From positions 186,001-250,000 of the forward strand of contig MABD01000009.1 in NCBI GenBank assembly GCA_002162955.1: a DNA stretch of 64,000 nt. Reading direction: 5' to 3'. Of the stretch, positions 17,615 through 26,659 are shown one piece after another. The number at the start of each line of letters is the position of its first letter. The stretch's first letter is position 1. The notes beneath the pieces are model-generated. The model did not search any database, was not told where the DNA came from, and saw only the letters and a list, made by a program, of their open reading frames with translations. This DNA comes from Gammaproteobacteria bacterium 45_16_T64 (GTDB lineage Bacteria > Pseudomonadota > Gammaproteobacteria > Pseudomonadales > Ketobacteraceae). Both the position numbers and the translations under genes were made by a program.

Positions 17615-18877
17615 ATGGAATTCATGGATTACCTAAAAGCCTTTGCAGAAAAAGACGGATCTGACCTCTACTTGAGTACAGGAGCCCCCATCAGCGCTAA
17701 ATTTTTTGGTGCCCTAGAGCCTATGACCTCAGAGCCGCTTCCAGTGGGAAAAGTACAAGAAATAGCAAACTCATTAATGACCGAGGAACAAAAAAGAGAT
17801 TTCGAAACTCGCTTAGAAATGAATTTGGCTATTTCTGAACCTGGCATTGGTCGATTTCGCGTCAATATATTTAAACAGCGAAACCAAGTATCAATGGTTA
17901 TCCGGGCCATCAAAACAGAAATCCCTCACTACAAACTCTTACGCCTGCCAGAAATACTAACCAAACTCATTATGCAAAAACGTGGGTTGATTCTATTCGT
18001 TGGCGGCACCGGTTCTGGTAAATCGACATCATTAGCATCGTTAATTGATTTTAGAAATACCAATAGCGCGGGGCATATCATTACCATTGAAGATCCTGTT
18101 GAATTTGTACACCGCCACAAAAAATCCATTGTGAATCAGAGGGAAGTTGGCGTCGATACACTCTCCTACGATGACGCATTAGAGAACGCATTACGCCAAG
18201 CCCCAGATGTGATTCTTATTGGTGAAATTCGAACCCAAGAGCAAATGGAACAAGCCATCGCCTTTGCGGAAACTGGACACCTATGTATATCCACGCTCCA
18301 TGCAAACAATGCAAACCAAGCCTTAGATCGCATTGTTAACTTCTTCCCCGAGGAACGTCATAAACAATTATTCTTGGATGTCTCGCTGAATATGCGCGGC
18401 ATTATTTCTCAACGATTAGTGCCGACCACAGACGGCAAGCGAGCCGCAGCTATCGAAATATTGCTGGGTACTCCTCGAGTCTGCGACTTAATCAAGCAGG
18501 GAAAACCCGATGAAATAAAAGAAGTGATGGAAAAATCTCAAGCACAAGGTATGCAAACGTTCGACGGCGCGTTATTACAACTCTATAACGACAACCGAAT
18601 TTCGTTAGATGAAGCGTTACGTAATGCCGACTCAAAAAATAACCTTCGGTTAAAAATCACTTTGGCAGAAAAAGGGGGGAATAGTCCTGCTGCCCCCGCC
18701 GCCACAAAAGAAGCGCCAGGAAAAGCACCACAAGCCACACCAGGTCAAACTCCCAAACCCGCTCCCGCTCCGTCGGCAGAATCCAGTTCATTAAGTGGGC
18801 TCTCTTTAGAACCGATTGTGGATGAGAGTGAGGAGGAAGAGAATACGCCTATGTTTTTTGGAAAGAAAAAGAGTTAG
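17615..18877 (+). CDS. pilU: Type IV pilus retraction ATPase PilU
   Basis: A 420-residue PilT/PilU-type ATPase that powers pilus retraction and twitching at the inner membrane. The N-terminus MEFMDYLKAFAEKDGSDLYL and the block PEILTKLIMQKRGLILFVG match PilU. Walker A (GGTGSGKST, about 130-138), the Asp box (IITIEDPVEF), Walker B (DVILIGEIR) and the His box (GHLCISTLHANN) are all present. The last 65 residues are an Ala/Pro-rich, then acidic, tail not found in the roughly 380-residue family members I know. No pilT lies next to it, so it is an orphan pilU-like copy or pilT is elsewhere. Confidence 0.9.
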   Translation: MEFMDYLKAFAEKDGSDLYLSTGAPISAKFFGALEPMTSEPLPVGKVQEIANSLMTEEQKRDFETRLEMNLAISEPGIGRFRVNIFKQRNQVSMVIRAIKTEIPHYKLLRLPEILTKLIMQKRGLILFVGGTGSGKSTSLASLIDFRNTNSAGHIITIEDPVEFVHRHKKSIVNQREVGVDTLSYDDALENALRQAPDVILIGEIRTQEQMEQAIAFAETGHLCISTLHANNANQALDRIVNFFPEERHKQLFLDVSLNMRGIISQRLVPTTDGKRAAAIEILLGTPRVCDLIKQGKPDEIKEVMEKSQAQGMQTFDGALLQLYNDNRISLDEALRNADSKNNLRLKITLAEKGGNSPAAPAATKEAPGKAPQATPGQTPKPAPAPSAESSSLSGLSLEPIVDESEEEENTPMFFGKKKS

Positions 18878-19204
18878 ACAAAAAAGCAGCACTTTATTGT
18901 CAAGAAAATACACTATCGAGGCATTGCAAGCGTCAAACACACAGCATCACAATTCTTAACAAAAACTAACAAAGCGCTTTTTGCGTCAATGAATTGAATT
19001 TTGCAATCCAGTGCTATTTAATTGGTTCTAAGTTGTTGATGTCTGACTCAAAAAATAGGCATTTTTGCATAGTTTTTGACGCTGCCAAAAGAGTTACAAT
19101 TAAATCACTGCTGTCAAAAAATCAACGCCGACATTGCCCATAGATATTTCGTCCAATCTCTCTAGCCTTGATAGTAATCCTGCTCGCATTTCAAGGCGCA
19201 AAAT
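18878..19204. other. Intergenic region, AT-rich, probable promoter of the next gene
   Basis: About 330 bases without a gene. It holds AT-rich sequence and a TTGACG box near 19076 that could belong to the promoter of the downstream protease gene. I see no clear terminator, repeat or RNA gene. Confidence 0.4.
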
Positions 19205-21358
19205 ATGAAGTACGTTTTATCTAAGAGAAGTAAGTTAGTATTTTTTTATCTATCATTTTTCGTTTTTATTCCAACTGCATTTTCAAATTCCACTCCCAAC
19301 GATTTACTTCTTGACGAACAATGGGCAATCCGAAACTTTCCTGCTTCCACCGCAACCTGCGAAAGTAAACCTGACATTTATCAAGATATACTCACCGGTG
19401 AATTTGGTTATTTTTGTACTGAATACACCTCTCCCAATATCGAGGGTATTCATCTTAATGCAGAATTAGGTTGGGGTTTGTTTCAGCCGCTGCCTCTAGT
19501 GGGTAATGAGTTACCTGATGTTGTTATTGGGTTAATTGATTCCGGAATCGATTACTTGCACCCTGATCTTGCCGATCATATTTGGATAAATCCCGGGGAA
19601 ACGATGGGTAATCTCAACGACCTCGATAGCAACGGCATTATCGATACCTGTGAAGACGCGATAGACAATGATAACAACGGCTATATCGATGATTGTCACG
19701 GTATTAACGCCAACGTCGAAAAAGACATCAATGGACAACCCAACCCCCTCGCGGGTGACCCGCTGGATACTAATGCCGGACATGGAACTAATATGGCGGG
19801 TGTTATCGCCGCCACGGGCAACAACCAAACCGAAGACTTTCATGGCGGTGTTGTTGGAATCGCAGGGCTCGCCAGTAACGTAAAAATCGCAACCTGTTCG
19901 GCCGCAAAAGTCGTCAACGACGTGTATGTCACAATTCCTGGAGCGCAAGGCTTTGTGTCTACTGCAGAAGCTGTGACTGCCTGTCTGGATTATTTCGCGG
20001 ACCTCAAAGACAACGGTATCAATATCGCCGCCATTAATGGCTCAGGCGGCGCATCCGCCTTCGATAATTTTATTATCACTCGCGCTAAAGTACGGGAAGA
20101 CTATTTGCTGAACACCCCTGAAGTCAGTCAAGCAATCCAACGTTTAGGCGCCCTCGATATCCCCGTTATTGTCGCTGCGGGTAATCATCAGTGGAGCCTA
20201 GACCATGACCCGGAGACAGCTTACTACCCTGCATCGTTCGACCTGCCTAATATCATCAGCGTTGCCGCTATCGACAACCAGGGAGCCCTATGGAGCAATA
20301 GTAGCTTTGGACGCTGGACAGTGGATGTAGCAGCACCTGGGTCACGCATAGCAAGCACCAGTCCACGAGTAGAGATTACCGGCAATGTATCGACCGCCGA
20401 CTATGTCGTATCCAGTGGTTCATCACAAGCAACAGCCTATGTCTCGGGAATCGTTGGCTTGCTTAGAGCAAACAACGACACCCATGAGCTCACCACAGCA
20501 CAAATCAAACGGTTGCTATTATCTAGCGGAAAAACCTTGGAAAGCTTAAAGCAGATCACTCGCTCAGGACAACTGGTGCAACTTGCAGGGGAGCAGGGCC
20601 AAGGGGTGATGACCTGTGACAATCGCATTTATCAACGCCGTCAGCACCCACAATACGACAATTTGTTTAGAATTCCAGGAGAGGTGATTTATATAGAAGT
20701 ACACAAATATAACTGTTCAGAACCCAGTAATGACTCAACACTCACTGTGTCTGTCAGTCCTACCGGGGAACAAATAGACCTCTTTGATGATGGCCTCGCA
20801 CCCGACGCACTAGCCAATGATGGAATTTATAGCGGGGAATGGGTTGTACCCTCCGAAATTCAGGATTACCAATTATCACTGGGAGTAGATTCTGCCACCC
20901 AAGCTCTAGATATTATCGATATCTCTGCAAAAATCATCGTAGACAATGCTGACTCCAATACCCAACGCAAGGGGTGGTGGTGGCCCAGTACCTACCGCAA
21001 CGATTATTATGCCCATAACTACCGATACGCACCGAAGAGTAGCTCGTCAGAAAGAACCTACAAATGGAAACCAGAAGTCCCTACCGTGGGCTATTACAAT
21101 GTCTACACCCGTAACCCCGCTCACGGTAACTTTGCCACCAACGCCAACGTCACTGTGCATCACCAGACAGAAGGTAATACCAATACAATCAGTACATCCC
21201 ATAGTGTCGATCAAACGCAACTGCCAGGCCAATGGAAATTATTGGGTCGATATTGGTTCACTGAAGGCGAACAAGTTATTGAACTATCTAACTTAAATGC
21301 AGATAGCACCGTCATCGCTGATGCCGTTATGCTGCAATTTAGCCCTTCTGCACCGTAA
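19205..21358 (+). CDS. Secreted S8 serine protease with golvesin-like C-terminal domain
   Basis: A 717-residue exported subtilisin-like enzyme, distinct from the one at the left edge. Signal peptide at residues 1-27. The catalytic residues are Asp112 (LIDSGIDYLHP), His193 (HGTNMAG) and Ser407, in the unusual motif GSSQATAYVSG instead of GTSMA. Oxyanion Asn327 is in VAAGN. Asp/Asn-rich calcium loops sit between Asp112 and His193 (DLDSNGIID and DNDNNGYIDD). Residues about 580-715 match the golvesin/xanthan-lyase-type C-terminal domain (WWWPSTYRNDYYAHNY, GYYNVYTRNP, LGRYWFTEGEQVIELSN). The domain may bind cell-surface polymer. Converges with tetR, with a 3-base gap. Confidence 0.9.
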   Translation: MKYVLSKRSKLVFFYLSFFVFIPTAFSNSTPNDLLLDEQWAIRNFPASTATCESKPDIYQDILTGEFGYFCTEYTSPNIEGIHLNAELGWGLFQPLPLVGNELPDVVIGLIDSGIDYLHPDLADHIWINPGETMGNLNDLDSNGIIDTCEDAIDNDNNGYIDDCHGINANVEKDINGQPNPLAGDPLDTNAGHGTNMAGVIAATGNNQTEDFHGGVVGIAGLASNVKIATCSAAKVVNDVYVTIPGAQGFVSTAEAVTACLDYFADLKDNGINIAAINGSGGASAFDNFIITRAKVREDYLLNTPEVSQAIQRLGALDIPVIVAAGNHQWSLDHDPETAYYPASFDLPNIISVAAIDNQGALWSNSSFGRWTVDVAAPGSRIASTSPRVEITGNVSTADYVVSSGSSQATAYVSGIVGLLRANNDTHELTTAQIKRLLLSSGKTLESLKQITRSGQLVQLAGEQGQGVMTCDNRIYQRRQHPQYDNLFRIPGEVIYIEVHKYNCSEPSNDSTLTVSVSPTGEQIDLFDDGLAPDALANDGIYSGEWVVPSEIQDYQLSLGVDSATQALDIIDISAKIIVDNADSNTQRKGWWWPSTYRNDYYAHNYRYAPKSSSSERTYKWKPEVPTVGYYNVYTRNPAHGNFATNANVTVHHQTEGNTNTISTSHSVDQTQLPGQWKLLGRYWFTEGEQVIELSNLNADSTVIADAVMLQFSPSAP

Positions 21359-21361
21359 CAT

Positions 21362-21994
21362 TCAAGCTCCTCCATCAATTGCTCTTAATATCAATTCAGA
21401 TAGCTCATTCAACAGCACATCCCTTGGGATGTGCTTGGATGGATGAATAACCATGTTAAGTATTGCCGCGAACACCATGGTTGTTAAATGATAAACAGCT
21501 GCCTCTGTATGCATAAAAGACACTCGCTTATCTGCCCCATCCCTAGCCGTTAGCGCCATATCCATCAGCACTTTTGGCATTGTTCGCATCAGTGGCAACT
21601 CACGCAAAAAAGGAACGCCGGTAATCACCGCTCTCACCTCCTCCCTTCTCACTTCAAGCGCTTCAAGCATTTTTTCCAACCAGAATCGTAACGCCTCTTC
21701 ATGGTCTTTTTCCAAAGCGACCAGCATACTCGACTGAATGGTAGCCGCAATTTCCAAACCATTACGCTCAATCAATTTCGCCACCAAGGATTCCTTGTTC
21801 GGAAAGTATTCATAGAGCGAACCAATCCCTACCCCCGCAGTTTCAGCAACTTTGTTAGTGGTAAGTTCCGTATACCCGATCTCGACTAAAAGCCGAGCAG
21901 TTGCATCCAGGAGCGCATCAACCAAGACTTTTGAGCGCTGCTGCACAGGTTCCTTTCTCATAGAAAAATCAATAACTTGCGTATCCTTTGACAT
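21362..21994 (-). CDS. TetR family transcriptional regulator
   Basis: A 210-residue repressor-type protein. The N-terminal helix-turn-helix is clear (LVEIGYTELTTNKVAETAGVGIGSLYEYFPNKESLV), followed by a helical ligand-binding domain with a WLEKMLEAL segment. It is divergent from the MpaB/DUF2236 oxygenase gene, and nested inverted repeats lie between them, so it probably represses that gene and itself. Ligand unknown. Confidence 0.93.
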   Translation of the reverse strand: MSKDTQVIDFSMRKEPVQQRSKVLVDALLDATARLLVEIGYTELTTNKVAETAGVGIGSLYEYFPNKESLVAKLIERNGLEIAATIQSSMLVALEKDHEEALRFWLEKMLEALEVRREEVRAVITGVPFLRELPLMRTMPKVLMDMALTARDGADKRVSFMHTEAAVYHLTTMVFAAILNMVIHPSKHIPRDVLLNELSELILRAIDGGA

Positions 21995-22004
21995 GTTTTT
22001 CGCC

Positions 22005-22059
22005 TACTAAACATATTGATATCTACCCGAGTATACCCGAACAATTACTCGGTTTAGTA
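22005..22059. promoter_or_regulatory. Nested inverted repeats, candidate TetR operator
   Basis: TACTAAAC (22005-22012) pairs with GTTTAGTA (22052-22059), and inside it CCGAGTA (22027-22033) pairs with TACTCGG (22046-22052) across 12 bases. Located between tetR and the divergent oxygenase gene. The repeats are seen directly; TetR binding is inferred. Confidence 0.45.
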
Positions 22060-22103
22060 TTAATAAGGTTCTTTATTAAACAGTATTAGCTAAGGCAATC
22101 ACT

Positions 22104-23366
22104 ATGAATCAAGCGCAAACCTTTGGCCAAGCACCACATTCAACCGCGGATACATCAACACCTAGTCGCTGGCGTTCACCCAGTACAACTCAAGACCCAA
22201 CAATGAAGATGCTACTCAAACTGGTGGGGAAATCCAAAACCCAAAGCTCAGATATGGAATCCAACATACAGGCTGCTCTTACCCAAGGAGACCCATTGGC
22301 TGACAACGTAGTTACTTGGATGAACTCTCAACCCGCCGGGGCTGGGAGAAAGTTATTTGAACAGGCGCTTGAATCAGGCATCGAAACCATCGCAGAGCCT
22401 CCTCAGCCTTTAATTGAGCTTTTCCAGCAAATAGATGATCGACCACAATGGCTCGACGATGACATGCTCTCTCTGGCTTGCCAGACAGGGCTTCGCGCCG
22501 GCTTAGGTGGACAAGTTGTGCTAAGTTGCATGGCGTTAATGGGGGGTTATCGATCCGGCGCAGCCGTCAAACCATTAGTGATGACCGGTGCCCTCACTAG
22601 CATGGCCAAACGCCGCTTGGCAGAAACCAGCAAGTTCGTTGTTGACCTGTATAACTCACCTACTTTGTCGCGTTATTCCCCTGGTTTTAAGAGTGCGATC
22701 AGAGTCAGGTTAATGCATGCTCTTGTTCGCCACCGCCTAAACAACAATCCAAATTGGGACACCGATGCATGGGGAAGTCCAATCAACCAAGCCGATATGC
22801 TAGGAACCAATCTATTATTTTCAGTCGCCAGCTTATTAGGACTTCGCTCCATGGGCTTTATCTATAATAAAAAAGAAACCCACTCTACTATGATGTTTTG
22901 GCGTTATGTAGGTTATTTAATGGGAGTGGACCTTGAGCTATTACCCGTAACGGTAAAACAAGGTATGCAAACGGCCTATGTGATTGGAGCCTCCCAAGGT
23001 AAAGCGGACAATGATTCGCGAGACCTCGCCATCGCTCTCATGGAAGTGCCCTATCAAGACAAAGAGGGTATGTCTCGTTGGCTAGGCAAAGTAGAAATGC
23101 AACTGCGCTCTGGGTTATCACGCTTATTTATGGGTAATCATTCTGCCAATCAGCTAGAACTTCCCAATAACCCACTAAAATTCACCGTGTTATTCACCAC
23201 CCCACTTATTTTTACCACCGAAGTATTAAGAATACTCACCCCAGGTGGGACTAAGTTAGCGACCTATGCAGGCAAGCGCGCGGTGCACCGCCATGTAGAA
23301 CATATATTGGGAGGTAAATTACCTGATTATGTGCCACACAATCTACCCGGACAATTACACAGCTAG
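22104..23366 (+). CDS. Oxygenase MpaB family / DUF2236 protein
   Basis: A 420-residue protein of the DUF2236 family, which includes latex-clearing protein Lcp and mycophenolate-pathway MpaB-like oxygenases. Family marks are YRSGAAVKPLVMTGALT near residue 150, and RLMHALVRHRL near 202, whose His would be the haem ligand by analogy with Lcp. The first 45 residues are polar and show no signal peptide. The protein probably cleaves or oxidises a lipid or isoprenoid, but no substrate is shown. The divergent TetR gene is the likely regulator. A hairpin terminator follows. Confidence 0.85.
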   Translation: MNQAQTFGQAPHSTADTSTPSRWRSPSTTQDPTMKMLLKLVGKSKTQSSDMESNIQAALTQGDPLADNVVTWMNSQPAGAGRKLFEQALESGIETIAEPPQPLIELFQQIDDRPQWLDDDMLSLACQTGLRAGLGGQVVLSCMALMGGYRSGAAVKPLVMTGALTSMAKRRLAETSKFVVDLYNSPTLSRYSPGFKSAIRVRLMHALVRHRLNNNPNWDTDAWGSPINQADMLGTNLLFSVASLLGLRSMGFIYNKKETHSTMMFWRYVGYLMGVDLELLPVTVKQGMQTAYVIGASQGKADNDSRDLAIALMEVPYQDKEGMSRWLGKVEMQLRSGLSRLFMGNHSANQLELPNNPLKFTVLFTTPLIFTTEVLRILTPGGTKLATYAGKRAVHRHVEHILGGKLPDYVPHNLPGQLHS

Positions 23367-23375
23367 TGACAACCC

Positions 23376-23411
23376 AGGGGTGTATCACATATGAGTACAC
23401 CCCTATTTTTT
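23376..23411 (+). terminator. Rho-independent terminator
   Basis: AGGGGTGTA (23376-23384) pairs perfectly with TACACCCCT (23396-23404), followed by ATTTTTT. It lies 10 bases after the stop of the DUF2236 gene. Confidence 0.85.
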
Positions 23412-23640
23412 ACCTAACCTCTCCCGATATTCAATCGTCTTTAACGTCTCCGTTGTTACTGTCTCTTGTAGTAAATATATACCCACTACCCGAAGAACAT
23501 GGGTATTTCAGTTAAACACGTGATCAACAATCGTCCATGTAATATGAAATCCATTGAATTCCAGCAAAATCACCCCAATTGTTATTTGAAAAGCCCGGTA
23601 ATGGGGTAAATAATAGATCCAACTAACAAAGGAGTATGTG

Positions 23641-24093
23641 ATGGAATTTGAACCTCTTTATTGGCATTGGGTTATCTTCGGTATGCTGTTAATGCTCAGC
23701 GAAATTTTTATCTTATCGTTTTTTGTGCTCTGGTTTGGCGCTGCGGCAATTATTGTTGGTGGAGTCCTGTACTTCTTTCCTGCACTTTCACTCACCTGGC
23801 AAGTATTTCTCTGGACCCTGTTGTCTACTCTATTAGCATGGGGATGGTTTAAATTTCTTAAACCTCTCGCAATAGACAAAACAAAAGCGGGATTATCCCG
23901 AGAAGCTATTGTCGGTGAAATAGGCCAAGTACTTAGCCCACCACACGATGATATTCGAGGTAAACTGCGTTTTCCGGCCCCAATCCTAGGTGCCGACGAA
24001 TGGCTAATTATCTCTCAAGAGCCGCTTGCAATAGGCGATCGAGTTAGCGTAATCGACGTATCTGGCAACAGCCTTATCGTTAAAAAAGTATAA
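23641..24093 (+). CDS. NfeD-like membrane protein
   Basis: A 150-residue protein with two to three N-terminal transmembrane helices (to about residue 75) and a C-terminal OB-fold-like NfeD domain (GEIGQVLSPPHDDIRGKLRFP, GDRVSVIDVSGNSLIVKK). Short NfeD proteins partner with SPFH proteins at the inner membrane. The ATG at 23641 follows AAAGGAG; an in-frame GTG lies one codon upstream. The SPFH gene begins 46 bases later, so the two form the usual pair. Confidence 0.9.
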   Translation: MEFEPLYWHWVIFGMLLMLSEIFILSFFVLWFGAAAIIVGGVLYFFPALSLTWQVFLWTLLSTLLAWGWFKFLKPLAIDKTKAGLSREAIVGEIGQVLSPPHDDIRGKLRFPAPILGADEWLIISQEPLAIGDRVSVIDVSGNSLIVKKV

Positions 24094-24139
24094 CGACACA
24101 CTTCGCTTTAATAGCAACATTAACACAAGGAAAATTATT

Positions 24140-24991
24140 ATGACCGCAGGACTTATTATTGTTGTAGGACTGGCTATATTTGCCATCGTAACGTTTTATA
24201 AAGGTGTCAGACTGGTGCCACAAGGTAACAAGTGGGTCGTTCAACGGTTGGGAAAATACAGCTCCACACTTGGCCCAGGCCTAAATATCCTTATCCCCTT
24301 TATCGACACTGTAGCCTATAAAGTCACCACCAAAGATATCGTACTAGACATTCCCTCTCAAGAAGTTATCTCCAAAGATAATGCGGTACTCGTCACTAAC
24401 GCCGTTGCCTATATCAACATCGTCTCGCCAGAAAAAGCGGTATATGGAGTAGAAAGTTACATTCTTGCTATTCAAACTCTTGTACAAACATCATTACGCT
24501 CCATTCTAGGTGAAATGAGTTTAGATGACGCGCTATCTTCCAGAGAACATATTAAATCAAAACTGAAAGGCGCTATCTCTGATGACATTGCTGATTGGGG
24601 GATTACGCTAAAGACCGTGGAAATCCAAGACATCAACCCCTCTCCCACCATGCAACAAGCCATGGAAGAACAGGCCGCAGCAGAGCGTCAGCGTCGAGCA
24701 ACCGTTACCCGTGCTGATGGTGACAAACAAGCCACTATCTTGGAGGCCGAAGGTAAGCTGGAAGCCTCAAAACGTGAAGCTGAAGCGCAAGTCGTGCTTG
24801 CAAAAGCCAGTCAACGGGCAATTGAACTTGTGACAGATGCCATCGGAGATAAAGAGTTACCGGTTACCTATTTGCTGGGGGAAAAATACATCAACTCACT
24901 ACAAGCGTTATCTAACTCAGATAATGCAAAATCCATTGTATTCCCCGCAGACGTACCACACGCGATTAAGGGGTTGATGGGTAAAAGCTAA
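24140..24991 (+). CDS. SPFH/Band 7 protein (QmcA/paraslipin-like)
   Basis: A 283-residue protein with one N-terminal membrane helix (about 4-20), then the Band 7 domain (VPQGNKWVVQRLGKYSSTLG, VLDIPSQEVISKDNA, RSILGEMSLDDALSSRE) and a coiled-coil Ala/Glu-rich segment (about 175-240) that drives oligomer formation. It is expected to form membrane microdomain-like cages with the NfeD protein encoded just upstream. A good AAGGAAA site precedes the ATG, and a terminator follows the gene. Confidence 0.92.
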   Translation: MTAGLIIVVGLAIFAIVTFYKGVRLVPQGNKWVVQRLGKYSSTLGPGLNILIPFIDTVAYKVTTKDIVLDIPSQEVISKDNAVLVTNAVAYINIVSPEKAVYGVESYILAIQTLVQTSLRSILGEMSLDDALSSREHIKSKLKGAISDDIADWGITLKTVEIQDINPSPTMQQAMEEQAAAERQRRATVTRADGDKQATILEAEGKLEASKREAEAQVVLAKASQRAIELVTDAIGDKELPVTYLLGEKYINSLQALSNSDNAKSIVFPADVPHAIKGLMGKS

Positions 24992-25011
24992 CAAATAACA
25001 AAGGGAAGTGC

Positions 25012-25046
25012 AAAAGGGTTGCTGAGAAATTGGCAACCCTTTTTAT
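25012..25046 (+). terminator. Rho-independent terminator
   Basis: AAAAGGGTTGC (25012-25022) pairs with GCAACCCTTTT (25033-25043), followed by more T. It ends the NfeD/SPFH operon. Confidence 0.88.
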
Positions 25047-25066
25047 TTGGATAAGCATTACAAAGT

Positions 25067-25108
25067 CTGAACCGTCGTAAGTGACTCAAGTCACTTACGA
25101 CGGTTCAG
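25067..25108. repeat. 42-bp near-perfect palindrome
   Basis: Twenty bases (25067-25086) are followed, after only two bases, by their exact reverse complement (25089-25108). The centre reads GTGACTCAAGTCAC. It lies after a terminator and about 60 bases before the isochorismatase-like gene, where an operator could sit. As RNA it would form a very stable stem, but it has no T-run. Confidence 0.7.
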
Positions 25109-25170
25109 TAGCGTTCTATAGTGCTACTTCACTTACCCATTAGAACCAAACCTTGAAGGATAGCTACTCT

Positions 25171-25770
25171 ATGAATACGACTAAATCCGCGCTAATACTT
25201 GTCGATTGCCAAAATGACTTTTTGGCTGAGAAAGGTGCATTATACTCTGCCGTTGTTGATAGTCTAAACGCCAATGATGTCGTGCGAAATATCAACCGGA
25301 GTATTGCAAGCGCTCGCGAACAAGGAATACCTATTATCTTTACTTCGATGAGCTTTACGGAAAGTTACTCAGAAATGGGTGAAAACCCCTACGGTATTCT
25401 TGCCACGGTCAAACAATCCGGCGCATTCGTGCGCGATAGCTGGGGCGCAGCGATTGCCGAAGGAATTAATGCGAGTGAAGAAGACTTAGTCATTCAAAAA
25501 AATACGATGTGTGCATTTAAGCAAACCCATCTGAAAAAAAACCTCGACGAACAGGGTATCAACCGTCTTATCTTTGGCGGGCTAGTCACGGATCTCTGTC
25601 TGGAGACATCGATACGCTCCGCCTATGACTTTGGCTATGAGGCAATCTCATTGGTAGACTGCATGGCATCTATAAATCAGACGGCCCACATTAGTAGCGT
25701 GGAAGACAACTTTCCGCTGTTTTCCAAGCCGATGACTCATGATTCGTTCATTAAACAGATAGCGGCATAG
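25171..25770 (+). CDS. Isochorismatase-like cysteine hydrolase
   Basis: A 199-residue cytoplasmic hydrolase of the isochorismatase superfamily. The catalytic triad is Asp12 (LVDCQND), Lys110 (VIQKNTMCAF) and Cys143 (VTDLCLETSIRSA). This family includes nicotinamidases and related amidases. It does not look like a true isochorismatase, because the siderophore genes in this window need no 2,3-dihydroxybenzoate. ATG at 25171 is preferred to the upstream TTG at 25153. A large palindrome precedes it. Substrate unknown. Confidence 0.88.
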   Translation: MNTTKSALILVDCQNDFLAEKGALYSAVVDSLNANDVVRNINRSIASAREQGIPIIFTSMSFTESYSEMGENPYGILATVKQSGAFVRDSWGAAIAEGINASEEDLVIQKNTMCAFKQTHLKKNLDEQGINRLIFGGLVTDLCLETSIRSAYDFGYEAISLVDCMASINQTAHISSVEDNFPLFSKPMTHDSFIKQIAA

Positions 25771-25904
25771 TTCGCGAATATCCACCGCGGTGTTATTGGC
25801 CCATTCTTTTATTATTTTGGGGAATGGGCCATGCAGTACAGTCTGCGGTTGACGATGAATGCTGGATGAAAGAAGATAAATGGCTAGAATGATAACCGTA
25901 CTAA

Positions 25905-26591
25905 ATGGTATACAGCGAATCTAATACTATGGCCAACCCCAACAACAAATCATCCACATTTTTGGATGGTTTGTCAGATGAAGCGATGAACAAATTGGAG
26001 GTAAGCGCTACCTCTTTACACCCTAACCAAGGTGCAACCATCATCCATAAAGGTGACAAAATTGGTGGGGCATATCTTATCGGCTCTGGCACACTCAAAG
26101 TCTATACGCTGGACTTGAATGGCAACGAAAAACCCATTTACACCGTGTCCTCTGGAGAACTTTGTATCTTCTCCGTTAATTGTATTTTTAACAAAATGCT
26201 CTATCCGGCATGGGTAAGAAATGAAACGGAGAACACTCACATCATTTCCATACCCACTCAATCTTTTCAGGAGCTGTACGAGAACGAATTATGGGTACGA
26301 GATTATTTGGTCAACTCTCTATCACACCGGATCTTTGAGTTGATGTCGTCGATTGAAGAAGTCACCACTCAGGATGTTGGGCAACGCATCAATAGCTATT
26401 TAGTACGGGCCTGCCCAGAAGATGGCATCTTAAGAGTTGGCCATCAGGATATCGCTAGGCAGCTAGGAACGGCTCGTGAAGTTGTTTCTAGGCACCTTAA
26501 ATCACTAGAAAAGCTCGAGCTTGTCGAGTTATCCAGAATGAAAATAAGAATACTCTCACCCACATCGCTGGCCGACATGCCAGCACTATAA
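25905..26591 (+). CDS. Crp/Fnr family transcriptional regulator
   Basis: A 228-residue regulator with an N-terminal cyclic-nucleotide-binding-like beta-roll (about 20-140) and a C-terminal winged helix (VGHQDIARQLGTAREVVSRHLKSLEKL). No Fnr-type cysteine cluster is seen: the two Cys in GELCIFSVNC are not in the usual N-terminal set. ATG at 25905 is used, but ATG at 25929 is equally plausible; neither has a clear ribosome site. It converges with nspC. Its target genes are not evident. Confidence 0.88.
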   Translation: MVYSESNTMANPNNKSSTFLDGLSDEAMNKLEVSATSLHPNQGATIIHKGDKIGGAYLIGSGTLKVYTLDLNGNEKPIYTVSSGELCIFSVNCIFNKMLYPAWVRNETENTHIISIPTQSFQELYENELWVRDYLVNSLSHRIFELMSSIEEVTTQDVGQRINSYLVRACPEDGILRVGHQDIARQLGTAREVVSRHLKSLEKLELVELSRMKIRILSPTSLADMPAL

Positions 26592-26659
26592 CTATCGGTT
26601 CACATTCGATCAAGACTACAGTAGATAGTACACCTCAAAACGTACGGATAAAGGTCCAC

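Noticed and set aside
25171-25770. True isochorismatase feeding the siderophore pathway
   Set aside because: The siderophore genes use 3,4-dihydroxybenzoate from AsbF; no entA/entC-like genes are present and the gene lies 15 kb away.
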